Shown piece after piece: positions 35,886 through 47,500 of a stretch of 64,000 nt of DNA. Location: the NCBI GenBank assembly GCA_934047225.1, contig OW203983.1:41102310-41166309 (forward strand). The letters are read 5' to 3'. Source of the stretch: Ypsolopha sequella. Its lineage: Eukaryota > Arthropoda > Insecta > Lepidoptera > Ypsolophidae. Positions within the stretch are counted from its first letter, which is position 1. The number at the start of each line of letters is the position of its first letter. A program made the position numbers and the translations under genes. The notes beneath the pieces were generated by a model. That model was not told the origin of the DNA. It did not search any database and worked only from the letters and a program-made list of their open reading frames with translations.

Positions 35886-36678
35886 GGTGACTTATTTGTT
35901 TAAAATAGCCAAATTCATAGTGGAGACTCAATAAGTGGGCAGGACCAAGGGTTAATTTTACCCTCCTTGCAAAATACGATGCTTAAGAACAACTTTGAAA
36001 CATAATAATTTATACTCTTTTCAATGTGAAATTTCATGTGTGCTTCAAATTAAGCACGTAGTTTAGATATTATTTTAAAGCAAACGCGAACAAAATATAC
36101 ATACTGCAGTTTATTTTAATTTAATTATTTAATTGTGTTTTTGTTTAATTTACTTTCAGAATGCAGCACCATGAAAAGTGGTCGCTCTGATATCTAAAGT
36201 AAAGTTAAGTTACAATAACAATGATAAAGAGTTAAATAAAGCTATTTGTTTTATCTAGACACGCAGTAGTGTGTTAAGCAAAGTTCAAGCTAACAGAATG
36301 GCGAGCGGTACCGTGTGTAATATTACACGAACCATTTGGAGCCACTTTTGACCCCCTCATAACTCAAATACTATTTCACATAAATATGCCAAATTTGGCT
36401 CATATATTGAGACTTGCGAGATACACATGTGCTCCTGATTTCATAAACATACCTCAAACAGGCATTTAGATATTAACGTCCAAAAATCGTCAAATTCATC
36501 ACTCACTCACCTATATATCAAAACTCTAACACAGTTCCAGATGACCTAGAAAGTTCAAATTTGGCATCCAGATAAGTAGTTGGGTGAATACAAATGAATA
36601 AATAAGAAACTAGTAATTTTTAATTTTTATAATTTTATTATAATTTTCAATTAATTGATTCTATTAGGAACACTTACT

Positions 36679-36814
36679 TATAGCGCCTATAATGTAAGAA
36701 TCAGCAATTAATTATAGCGCCTGTAATGTAAGAATCAGCAATTAATTATAGCGCCTGTAATGTAAGAATCAGCAATTAATCATAGCGCCTGTAATGTAAG
36801 AATCAGCAATCAGC
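36679..36814. repeat. Tandem array, 34-bp unit, four copies
   Basis: TATAGCGCCTGTAATGTAAG recurs at exact 34-bp spacing (36681, 36715, 36749, 36783). The last unit ends in a short CAGCAATCAGCAATCA extension. Confidence 0.9.
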
Positions 36815-37290
36815 AATCATCAAAATTGATGACAGCCGGTCTTTATGTGGATTTTAAGGTCTTCACGTGAATATTGTACAAGAAAAAGTTCGCGCAAAAA
36901 AATGTACTTTGCAGTGGAATGTGATGTATTAACGATACTGAATCACCCCCTAAATCACTTTCAATTTAAATTGAAAGACCTTATATAACGTGTGGAATAC
37001 CACCCTTAATCCAAACATATCAGTTTTAGTACTTATAACTAAGAGTATAGTCGACTTTCGTTTTTATTACGTTATAAACTGAGATTTAGTATTAATTATT
37101 ATTATTTCAATATTTAGCGCACATCAATAGTGTAAGATCATTACTTATAAATAATTAAATAATAGTAGGTATTTAGGACGTGAAGCAGTGGGGTGGGGAG
37201 CGGTGCGATAAAACCATGACGCGAACATCCCCGAGGTGCGGCAGCCAGGCTCATAACTTATGAGCAAGATGGTGCGGCGCTCGCGCTTAT

Positions 37291-37704
37291 GAGTACCGTG
37301 CTAGCAAAGGTCCCCGTTACTCCAGGCAGAAAGACCCGCAGTGCGAAAGGGACGGAATCGGGGAAAATTATCAAAAAGTCGGTTTTAACTTAATGCAAAA
37401 TTAACTAAAATAGCTATAAAAAATTCCATGACCAGTAATTTAGGTGTAGTTAAAACCCATCTAAAAAAATGTTTTTCAAGCCTGTATGCTATCCTAATTG
37501 TCAGAATATCAAAAAAAGTGTAAATTTAGACCTGAATTCAATAATTATTTCTATCGAATGAAATTCCTCCTATCGCGTTTCTGATAGACCAAAATCTAGT
37601 AAAAGGTCCCAAAATTGTTATACTAATTTATTTTATTTGGAACTTCATTAAAAGAGCAGATAAATAACTTAAAAAGTGTCAATTTTCACGGTATAGCCCC
37701 TTAA
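37291..37704. mobile_element. TTAA-flanked MITE (family M6) inside a GC-rich palindrome
   Basis: About 410 bp nearly identical to 56427-56842 (ACCGTGCTAGCAAAGGTCCC ... GGTATAGCCCCTTAA). The right junction is TTAA (37701-37704). The left junction is TTAT and the first bases of the inverted repeat are altered. Flanks GGCGCTCGCGCTTA and TTAAGCGCGAGCGCC are reverse complements, so the element sits at the centre of a palindrome. Confidence 0.7.
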
Positions 37705-39690
37705 GCGCGAGCGCCGTCTTGCTGTCCAGTTGTATCTCGATACATGACCTATAAGGTAGCAACTTATTGCTTTGAAATTCATAGATTTTCTTGTAAAATA
37801 CTTGGAATATTTGTGGTTATATTATTATTATTATAATTATCTTTTTAATACGTGTATTGTACAATGAGTCGTACAATAGATTTACTGGTGGGTGACACAA
37901 TTACCTTACACTGAATTATTCCAATGCCTCCCGAATGGAAGCTGCCTATTCCATTCGATTGCATGTTCTTTGTTTGAGTATAGTGATATACAACAAACCA
38001 ATAGGTTGCGTGAGACTATAGTAGAGTATATATACTAAAACAGCAGTCATGGAAGAGCCCTATGTTCGATAGCTAGTTTCTACCAGCAAGCCAAATTTTC
38101 GGAAGAATAAAATAAGAACTCACAGCTTTAGAACTTGCAAAGGCTATGATATAATTCGTATATGAAAACTAGCCAATTCAGACTTTAGGCTTCAATATAT
38201 TGTCATAAGTTATAAGAAGAAATGATATTTTAAGTTGTTATAAAATATTTTATGTTGTTATAAATAAATTTCAGGACTGACCATTGAACTCAATTCATTT
38301 AGATCTCAATTCTTTTGTCGTTGAAGTCAACAACTAAGGCATATATCATATTATCATAATTTTGAACTTGGCTCTCATTTCACATTTATGTTTTTATGGG
38401 ATTTTCATTACAGGAGCATTAATCTCTTAAATTTTATCGTATACACTACTGGGTACTAGAAATGTCGTAACATTTTATCGTATCGAATAATGCAACTTTA
38501 ATCTGAAAATATGGTATGTTCATAATTATCGTAAGTGCCATAACTAATTCATTATTTTCTGTATTTCAGGCGAATCGGCTTGAGCAACATTAAAAAATCA
38601 CCGATTTCATATAATTTACTAATAATATTTAAACAAAAAAAACTTACTTGTAAAATTGCTGTTTTGTCGCTTACGGTGTTTTTCTACGAAGGGAACGATA
38701 TGTGCTAGTACAGGAAGCCCAAATTTTATTTTGTGTTTTTCACAGAAAGGGTTTTCGGACCTTGTTCCTATCTGACCACTTACCGAAAATGCAATATTTG
38801 ATAGTATTTTTATAATATTCATTAAAAAATCTTTACGGAATCTGCTAGGTAAGTTATTCTCGTGGCTCCTAATTCTTATTACAATTTGTTTTCCCATTGT
38901 CTGGTGGTAGTACAAAAATCTTTTATAATACGGGGCTGTGTGACATTCGCAAGCATAATCAAATTAACACCTGTCAACGCATAATTGAAAGAAAGAGAAC
39001 ATTCCCGAAGCACAACATGAATTTATTGCGGTAATTTCAAATTCATTAGTCGCCGTTGATGTGTATGGCTTGCTCCATTCAACCGCTTCAAATAATAATT
39101 TAAATTTAAATTATTTCCACCCGTGGCAGGGACAAATGGAATTCTGCTAGCGACGGAAATTTAATGTTCTCTGGTAATCTTAAGCGACGAGTTAAACCGT
39201 GCTTTTTTTGCATTTTTCACATATGTGTCACTAATTGTGATCAATTGATTGATAGATCGTTGGCTCATTAGGAAACTTGAAAAATAAAATTAGAACCAAT
39301 CACATTTGCAAAATTTTAAAATTGTGTGGGAAAGGAAGCCAATAACAAATTTCACGAAAAGGCTCATTGAACATTTTTATCGACTGTCACCAATATGGAC
39401 TATATTTAGCAAATTTAAGTCACGTAATATACCTAGTTTTATAAATGTAATTATTGTATGCAAGCGCTACGTTTTCTCCGAGTATACAAATATTTAAAAA
39501 AATATTCATTGTGTCATGTCGGATCACATTTTCTTTCATCATCATCATCATCATTATCAATCCGATAAAATCCGACTATTAATGATAAGCACAGAACGTG
39601 ATGATAAGATAGATTGTAAATAGTTTAGGTTTTATATGTTATTTATTATATTGTCATGACCTGTCATGTCGTTGTACTTTTAGTCTTTTA
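37705..39690. other. No recognised feature
   Basis: AT-rich. A 98-codon minus frame at 38619-38915 has unbiased composition but no recognised domain. A CATCAT run lies near 39538-39553. Confidence 0.3.
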
Positions 39691-39696
39691 TATACA

Positions 39697-39940
39697 GGAT
39701 GTTAAGATGAAGTTGAGCGCAAGCCGAAAACTGGCGGTACTAATAGTCCATACGAACAACTTTCTGTAAAAAAAATTATGAAATCGAGAAAAAAGATCTG
39801 ATGTTTCATACATTTTGTTCGGGTAGTTTTTCTATGGAACAGCTGATTTTTTTATCGTGATACGAGGGTTAGCTCCATATAAAAAATTGTTCGTTTGGAC
39901 GAGTAGTCTCGATAGTTTCCGACTTCCGCATATATGTCAA
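39697..39940. mobile_element. Tc1/mariner-type MITE (family M1), copy 2
   Basis: Shares AAGATGAAGTTG, GCCGAAAACTGGCG, TTTCATACATTTTG and TATGGAACAGCTGATTTTTT with 6801-7065 and has a similar inverted right end. Confidence 0.65.
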
Positions 39941-39964
39941 TGTCTATTTATTTTAATTATGATA

Positions 39965-40009
39965 CTCAACTGATGCCAGGTCCAGATCGAACCCTAAATA
40001 TATCTTGAG
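39965..40009 (+). ncRNA. Hammerhead-ribozyme-like motif 2
   Basis: Plus strand CTCAA, CTGATGC, an AGGTCC...GAACCC stem II with a mismatch, TAAA in place of GAAA, TATAT, C, then TTGAG. Stem I (CTCAA/TTGAG) is intact. It is a sister of motif 1 with two core changes, so probably inactive. It is followed at 40014-40063 by a 21-bp palindrome built on GACTAAATATTAATATT. Confidence 0.5.
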
Positions 40010-40167
40010 ACATAGACTAAATATTAATATTCATTATATTAATATTAATATTTAGTCTATGCTTGAGACCACTTTACCGTATTTGTATTCGTATCGTAAA
40101 TATATTTATATCTTTAAAAACAAAAGCTTTATAAGCTTATGGAGTACATTTAATTTTAAAACTAAAT

Positions 40168-40438
40168 ATACAATGTGTAACAGAAAGGTGTAACCATATT
40201 TGAAGAACTTATTCAGTCAATGGTCTATAACAACTTTTACTATGGAGCAAATCCTGTATCACGACAAAAAAAAAATAACTTTTTCATAGAAAAATGCAAT
40301 GCCGCTCGGCTGAAATGTACGGAAGGGCAGATTTTTTTTTTGACATTTCACGGTTTGCTCCATAGTAAAAGTTGTTCTATATCATTGACTGAATAAGCTC
40401 TTCAAATATGGTTAGACCTTTCTGTTACACCTTATATA
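40168..40438. mobile_element. M5 MITE, copy 2
   Basis: TATACAATGTGTAACAGAAA at the left and TTTCTGTTACACCTTATATA at the right, with the same interior as 25139-25410. Confidence 0.8.
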
Positions 40439-40982
40439 ACTATGAGATAAAAAAAAGAAATTACTTTGCTAAAGGACAGCATTCTGTTTCTCTTGCGGTA
40501 AGGAACTTTAAAAACGTGGCTAGGTAATATAACAAATTATTGTAATAACTAACCAATAATTATATAATAGTAAAGTGACTAAAATCATAAATACTATGAA
40601 CAATGAATAAAATGAACCACTCGGGAATGTAACGGAGATTATTTAGCGGTTTTGGATACGGATGTGAAGGTCTTTCGGTGGTCATTGACCTCTGCGGATG
40701 CAGACTTTGATGGAGGGGGACGAAGATGAGAAAAACATTTATAACAAACGAAAGCATTTTATTTTATACTAATTTTTCCATAATATAAGAAAATTTCGTC
40801 ATCTGAATATTTATTTTGAATTTTCCAATTTTTCTGTACTATGTAATTTTCTGGACATACAATAAAATACCTATACATATTTCTTAAATATCTTAACTGT
40901 GTATTAAGAAACTATGATAGAAATAAATTTCTGTTTGAACACTTGGCGATTTATCCATCGCAAGGAGATATAAATTAACAGT

Positions 40983-41092
40983 ATATTATTGCAGTATATA
41001 AACGCAGAAAGAAAAGTAAATCTGGATGTGAATAGCTCCTCGCGTCCAGATTTACTTTTCTTTCTGCGTTTCTATACTGCAATGATGTAATG
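40983..41092. repeat. Long inverted repeat, about 42-bp arms
   Basis: Left arm ATTGCAGTATATAAACGCAG then AAAGAAAAGTAAATCTGGA; an 18-base loop; right arm the near-exact reverse complement (one or two differences). It lies about 500 bp beyond the gene A stop codon. Confidence 0.85.
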
Positions 41093-41592
41093 TTAATTTG
41101 TATATTAAGAAAATACCACTTAATTTATTTGTCTTTATTAAGAGTTTTATGGGCATCAGGCATAAATAAAAATATAAATTAAACATTAAATTAAAATTAA
41201 CTTGTTAGACCTATTATGGTATTATCACCATAAAAATAATGAAATAAACCATCCATTCCCTTCTATGTATCTATCTCTATCTACCAATTTTTCTGTAGAG
41301 ATCCACACCTGCACTGCTTGCATGCGCGTCATACTTATAACTTCTGGTAAAACTATGTTCTAAAATATGGTGACGCATAAGGAGACACGATTTCACGCGG
41401 AAGTTCCGTATTTGTGGATGCGGAGGCGGAGCTCCGTAACATCCCTAAAACTAACCACTCTCTTCCCGGGTCACTCTTTATGTGTAGATTCATATTTGCA
41501 ATGCATGCATATGCGTAACACTGATGACGTATAAAAAACCTTCGCTGAACTTCGGCTTTCGAAGATGTGAAGATAGGATTTCATGTGGAAGA

Positions 41593-44500
41593 TCAACACC
41601 TACGAACTACATCACTGCTGTTGATATGATAGGGTACTCTCATTTTGTCAAAAATATACCTGACCACGACATATTCATCGTAATATTTTGACATGTATCT
41701 TGTAAGTTCACCTTTTGCATGATCTATCCTTAATTGATTGCATTCATTTAATTCTATTTGTAAATCTAATATAGCTACATTTATTTCTGACCCAGGATAT
41801 TTGCAATTTGTGAAATAGCTATTGTCTATAATACCATCTTCAACGCTGCAACGAAGTTTCTTGTTAAGTTCAACCAGTAAATGAGTTTTTATTTCTTCAT
41901 CCAACTTCTTTAAATTAGAACTGACAATGATTTGTAAGCTTTTATACAAATTTTTAAACGACTGTATCAGCAAAAGGTTAAGGTACAAACTTGGAATGGA
42001 TGAAGATAAAAGTTCAGAAAAAGACGATGAAGGTCTGGATGTAGACAGTCCAGTAAGAATTATTCCTTGGAAGTCAATCCCTTCTTCTATTATTAAATTG
42101 GTAATAGTTCTTATTAAATCATAATGGTTTTTAAATCTATTAGGAAGATCAGGAAAATTTCTGGATTCTCCATCTGCTCCTTTAAAAGCAGTTGCTGTCC
42201 AAACACCGCCATAATTTCTTTGGTAATTTATTACTGTTTCTTCTTTAATTTCATCATCATTGCGATACTGAGTATATACAGCTTGTACTCCAAAAATTAC
42301 TGGAAAAGGTATGTTTTGGGCGCTGACAATGTCGTCCCAAATTAATATTTTGGTATTCCTACTTAAGGACAGCACTAAATCTTGCACTTTTTTAACGTGT
42401 TGTTCAAAAATACGCCTGAAATCAATACATTTTAAAAAGATAAATATTTGATACTGAAATAACTGTCATACCGTATTAAGTAACCGTTAAGCAAAAATGT
42501 ATATACCAACATTTAATAGTAGTTTATGGCACAAGGGCGCAAAGGAATAAATTACGAGGACGATTTAAAACACGAGCGTAGCGAGTGTTTTAAACGTAAC
42601 CGTGTAATTTATTGCTTTTACGCCCGTGTATCATACTACGTTTTTCAATGCATAGTGTGAGGAAATGAAAACAAATATAATCTTGTGATCTTTAAATTAT
42701 AATTGGCTCAAAAGGACTGTATCCAGAGCCGTTAAACAGTGGAAAAAAAGTATAACGTCTATGGTACACAGGAAAGGCTTCAGGTTAGCCAACCATTGTA
42801 AACAAATTAAAAATAATAATAATAAAGCCCTAGGGCAAAATAATCGACTTTTTGTTCGGTTTTGATGCATAAAAAGTGGGCCTTTACGAGCACATGCATT
42901 GAAAATAAAATTTTCAGTCACAATTTAGGGTCGATTGCACAGTATTTCATATCGGTTTATTAGTCTAAAATTAACTATTTAAGTGTTAAGGAATACTAAC
43001 AGAGATAATTTAATTATTAAATTTGTTAAATAAAAACTCGTAGAAGTACTTACACCGGTTTGAGTTTTCTTCCAGTGCAATCATTACATTGGTTAATGTA
43101 GTTCACTTCACTGGATCCAATATGAAAATATTTAAGTGGTGCAATTTTTTTATGGAAAGTAATTATCTGAAAGAATAAATCATATAAGAATATACTATTC
43201 AAGGTATTATCACCTTTTATTATTATTTTAAAATCTTCGCAGTTTTGTCATATTTTATTTTTGATAAACTGTTAGTATGATTGGTTATAAATAAACAAAT
43301 AATTAATAATTGTATTCAAATGAATATAAGTAGTAATAGTAGTAGTGAATAAATAGTATTTGTTTTAGGTAGTATTCATCCATCCATCAGCCCGTATTCG
43401 TCCACTGCTGGACATATGCCTCCCCAATATTCAATCAATCAGTTCAAGGCCGTTTTCGGTCACAGCGACTGTCAATGCTGAGAGCGGCGCTGGTGAGCCC
43501 TCACGTGGCTGACGTAGCCGATTTTTGCAGTGAACGTGCGGCCACATTCACTGCACGTCAGCACCCCTCCAACTATATTATAATTGATGGCCACTGGTGG
43601 TCGGGCCTTAAGCTGGTCTCGTTTTGTGTCGAGCTCAGCGCGTCTAATCGATTCGAAAGCATACACCTTAGTGTTCACAGCCTGCCTCCAATGTGGTCTG
43701 TCTGCTGCCAGTGTTTCCCATTGTGCTGGGTCTATTGCACATTTCTTCATGTGGCGGTTAAGCACATCTTTATACCGCAGAAATTGGCCGCCCTGTTTCC
43801 GTTTCCCTTCCTGCAGTTCGGAGTAGAAGATGCGCTTAGCCACCCTGGCATCAGACATTCGGGAAACATGGCCACACCATCGCAGCTGACGCCTCATTAG
43901 ATAGGACTCAATCCCACCGACATCAGCACGTCGCAGAACTTCCGTGTTTCTCACACGGTCCGACCAGTGGATGTTCTGGATGTCACGCAGGCATTTGAGG
44001 TGGAACCTATCCAATGTGCGAATATGCTTCCGGTATGGACACCACGATTCGGAGGCATAGAGAAGATTAGGCAAAACTATCGCCATGTACACAGAGACCT
44101 TTGTATGGAGCTTTAGGTCATGTGACCGGAACACCTTGGGACGAAGTTTGCCGTAGGCTGCAGCAGCTGCTCCTATTCTGCTGTTGACTTCATCGTCAAG
44201 ATGGCACTTGGATGTAATCGTGCTCCCCAGATATTTGAATTTATCTACTTGCTTCAGCGATGCCTCACCGAGTTTTATATCGACTGGCGCACTGAGAGTG
44301 TTTTGAACCATCACTTCGGTTTTCTTAACACTGATTTTTAGGCCAAAACGCCGACATATCTCATCGAGGCTCGACATTAAGCGCTGTAGATCATCTGAGG
44401 ATTCCGCCACGAAACACAGGTCATCTGCGTACATTATCTCCGTTATGGTGGTAAGACACACTTTGGTGTATGCTTTCAGCCTGGCTAAGTTGAAAACACC

Positions 44501-47500
44501 GCCGTCGGTGCGAAAACGAATACGGATACCGTCAGGCACTGATTGCAAGGCTTCCCGAACTACCACGGCAAAGTAAAGGGCAAAGAGAGTGGGTGCCAGC
44601 ACGCAGCCTTGCTTGACTCCACAGCTGACATTGAAGAACTCTGTATCTTCGCCCTTTACCGCGACACAACACTGCATGTCATCATGCAGTAGCCGGACCA
44701 ACCTCACAAACTTATCCGTGCATCCCAGTTTCGTCATCACCACCCATAAAGCTTCCCGAGGCACACTGTCGAAGGCTTTTTCCAGGTCAACAAAACACAT
44801 ATACAGTTCCTGACTCTGTTCTCTGCTTTTCTCCTGGAGTTGACGTATGGAGAAAATAGCCTCGCAGGTACCTCTTTCCGGGCGAAAGCCAAATTGGGTT
44901 TCCGGCAGGATGTTCTCAGACAGGGGCACTAAGCGGTTAAGCAATATCCGGGCAAAGACTTTTCCCGGAGAGGTAAGGAGAGATATACCTCTGTACGAAT
45001 TGCAGTCGGAGCGATCTCCTTTGTTTTTGTACAAGGAGCAGATACGAGACAGATGAAAGTCTTCCGGTACCCGCTCCTTTTCCCACATCTCAACAAAGAG
45101 CCTCCAGATTGTACCGTGCAACTCGTCACCTCCATACTTAAGTAGCTCTCCGGGCAAATTGTCAATGCCCACCGCTTTTTTATTCTGCTGTTGTTTAATG
45201 GCAAGAACGACCTCACTTAGTGACAGTGGCTTGTCAAGCTCAGTGCAGGCTGGCAATACTGCTATTGAGCTGATGTGATGCAGATCCGCATCTCGGTCAA
45301 CGTTAAGTACGCTGTTGAAATGTTCCCGCCAGCGCTGGAGCACGTCCTGCTTGCTTGTAAGTAGTAATGTACCATCAGATGACCTTAATGGAACACTACT
45401 GCGGGCTGACTTACCTACTAATTGACGGACCTCTTCGTAAAATGTGCCCATTTGATGCGTGTCTGCAAGCCACTGTATGTGCTTGGCCTTTTCCTGCCAC
45501 CACCTGTCTTTTATCTCTCTGACCTTACCTCTGAGCTGAGCACTACTCTGCCTGACTTCCTTCGACTGTTCAGTGCGGTGGTTACGGAGGAGAGTTCGGT
45601 GCTTCCTTATTGCTTCGGCTAGGCTTTCGTTGTTCTCGTCGAACCAATCCTCGCATTGACGAGGTTTTATACCAAGTTTCTGCGTGGCTACATCGACAAG
45701 ACTGGACGAAAGCGTTTGCCAGATAGCTACAGGATCGCCATTCTCAGTATCCAGCGTCTGAACCACTTCACTGATCGCCAGGGAGTAGATTTTCCGGGTC
45801 TCCAGGTTCTGGAGTTTCCCTAGATCTAACTTCTTTGGCATCACTCCTTGAGATCTGCGCGGAGGAAAAAGTCGAAGTTTCAGCTTGGTCAAGACAAGCC
45901 GATGGTCACTCCAGCAATGAGCACCCCGCATGACACGGGTGATAAGGACCTGGGAGATGTCCCGCTGCCTGACTATAGCGTAGTCTATGAGGTGCCAATG
46001 TTTGGACCTGGGATGCATCCATGTAGTCTTATATTTAGCCGGGAGTCTAAACATGGTGTTGGTGATTGCCAGATTGAATTGGGCACATAATGAGAGCAGT
46101 AACCGTCCATTACTATTCATATTACCAACACCGTGTCTTCCCAAGACCTTAGGCCAGGCTTCATAGTCACGACCAACCCTAGCATTAAAGTCACCCAATA
46201 AGAGCAGTTGCTCTCGAGGGCGAACTTTAGTGAGGGTTTGTGTGAGCTCCTCATAAAACCTGTCCTTGATATCGTCATCTCGGTCCATAGTCGGCGCATA
46301 GACACTAACGACAGTCAGGTAGTTGTTGTTGGCCAAGTGAAGACGCAAGGAAGTAACGCGGTCCGAGGTGTGTACTGGACACTCTTCCAGCTTCGAAGCG
46401 ATCGTATTTTTTACCGCGAAACCAACGCCAGATCTCCTAGGCTCTGAGGCAGAGATTCCCTTCCAAAAGAAGGTATACCCACCGCCGTATTCCACCATCT
46501 CCCCCTCGTCAGCCAGGTGAGTCTCACTGAGAGCTGCGATGTCCACACCATAGCGTTGGAGTTCTCGGGCTACGATGGCAGTTTTCCTCTCAGGACATTG
46601 GTTTGTACTACGATCGAGAAGAGTGCGTACATTCCATGCGCCGAATGTCATATCCGAATGCTTTATGTTATTTTTACCTCTGTGCTTTCGACCACGAATT
46701 AGGTGATGCAGAAGCAGCCGTGGTTACTACTTCTGTGCGGGTTTGGGTCAAGCCTTGTTTAGGACACCTTTTCTAGTCCCTCCCCCGTTCGGGGCGAGCA
46801 GGGCCTCCCTAAATAGGGCTGCTCCGTCACTCAAGGTGCTGCCGAATCCACACTGATGACCCTGTGCAGCATGAAAGCGACCACTCTCCTTGAGTCGCCT
46901 GCGTGCAGACATTAGCCAAAGCCCGATTGGCATCACAATCAGACCTCTCTGCCGCTGCCCATCGCCACAGGACTTGTTTCTAAAATCGGAGGTCCAGTAG
47001 CAGAAACAGTCAATTACGCAGGACATATTATAGTGCACAAGTGTGTGCGCAAACACAGGTGCACTCTCTCGTCTAAACCTCTCTGTGCCTGATGGAACGT
47101 GTAACCGCTACAACCAGAAAGAGGTTCAGATGCAGTTTCTGGCCGACGTTCACTTGAGACCTCTAACGCCGCCCTAGGCCTTCCACTTAGGCCGTGCTGA
47201 CTTGCCGCGTCCGCCAATATCCTACGCTTATCAGCTGCAGAATTGCCTTCCACGCCAAGTCAGACTTCGTACACAGAAAAGCGGGAGGTAACCGCGTAAG
47301 ACCTGTATAGGTCCCCCTCAACCAGGTTTAGCCCACGAACCGACGTGGTGTCCCAGGGTGTGGCCGCCACGTGTACTGCAGCTTCTAGGAGCCACTGGTG
47401 AGAGATTGCGGAGTGTCTGTGGACCAGAGTGAATCTGTCTCATTTCAGAGAGCGGCTAACAGATTCAAAAAGTTATCACCACTAGACACGCCACTACTCC

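Noticed and set aside
36679..36814. CRISPR-like array of 34-bp repeats
   Set aside because: The repeats are directly adjacent with no spacers.
38619..38915. 98-codon minus frame ending near a GTAAGT-like donor
   Set aside because: The composition looks protein-like, but no domain was recognised and no acceptor or partner exon was found.
43475..46702. Plus-strand frames opposite the LINE protein
   Set aside because: They are antisense shadows of the intact 1059-codon frame.
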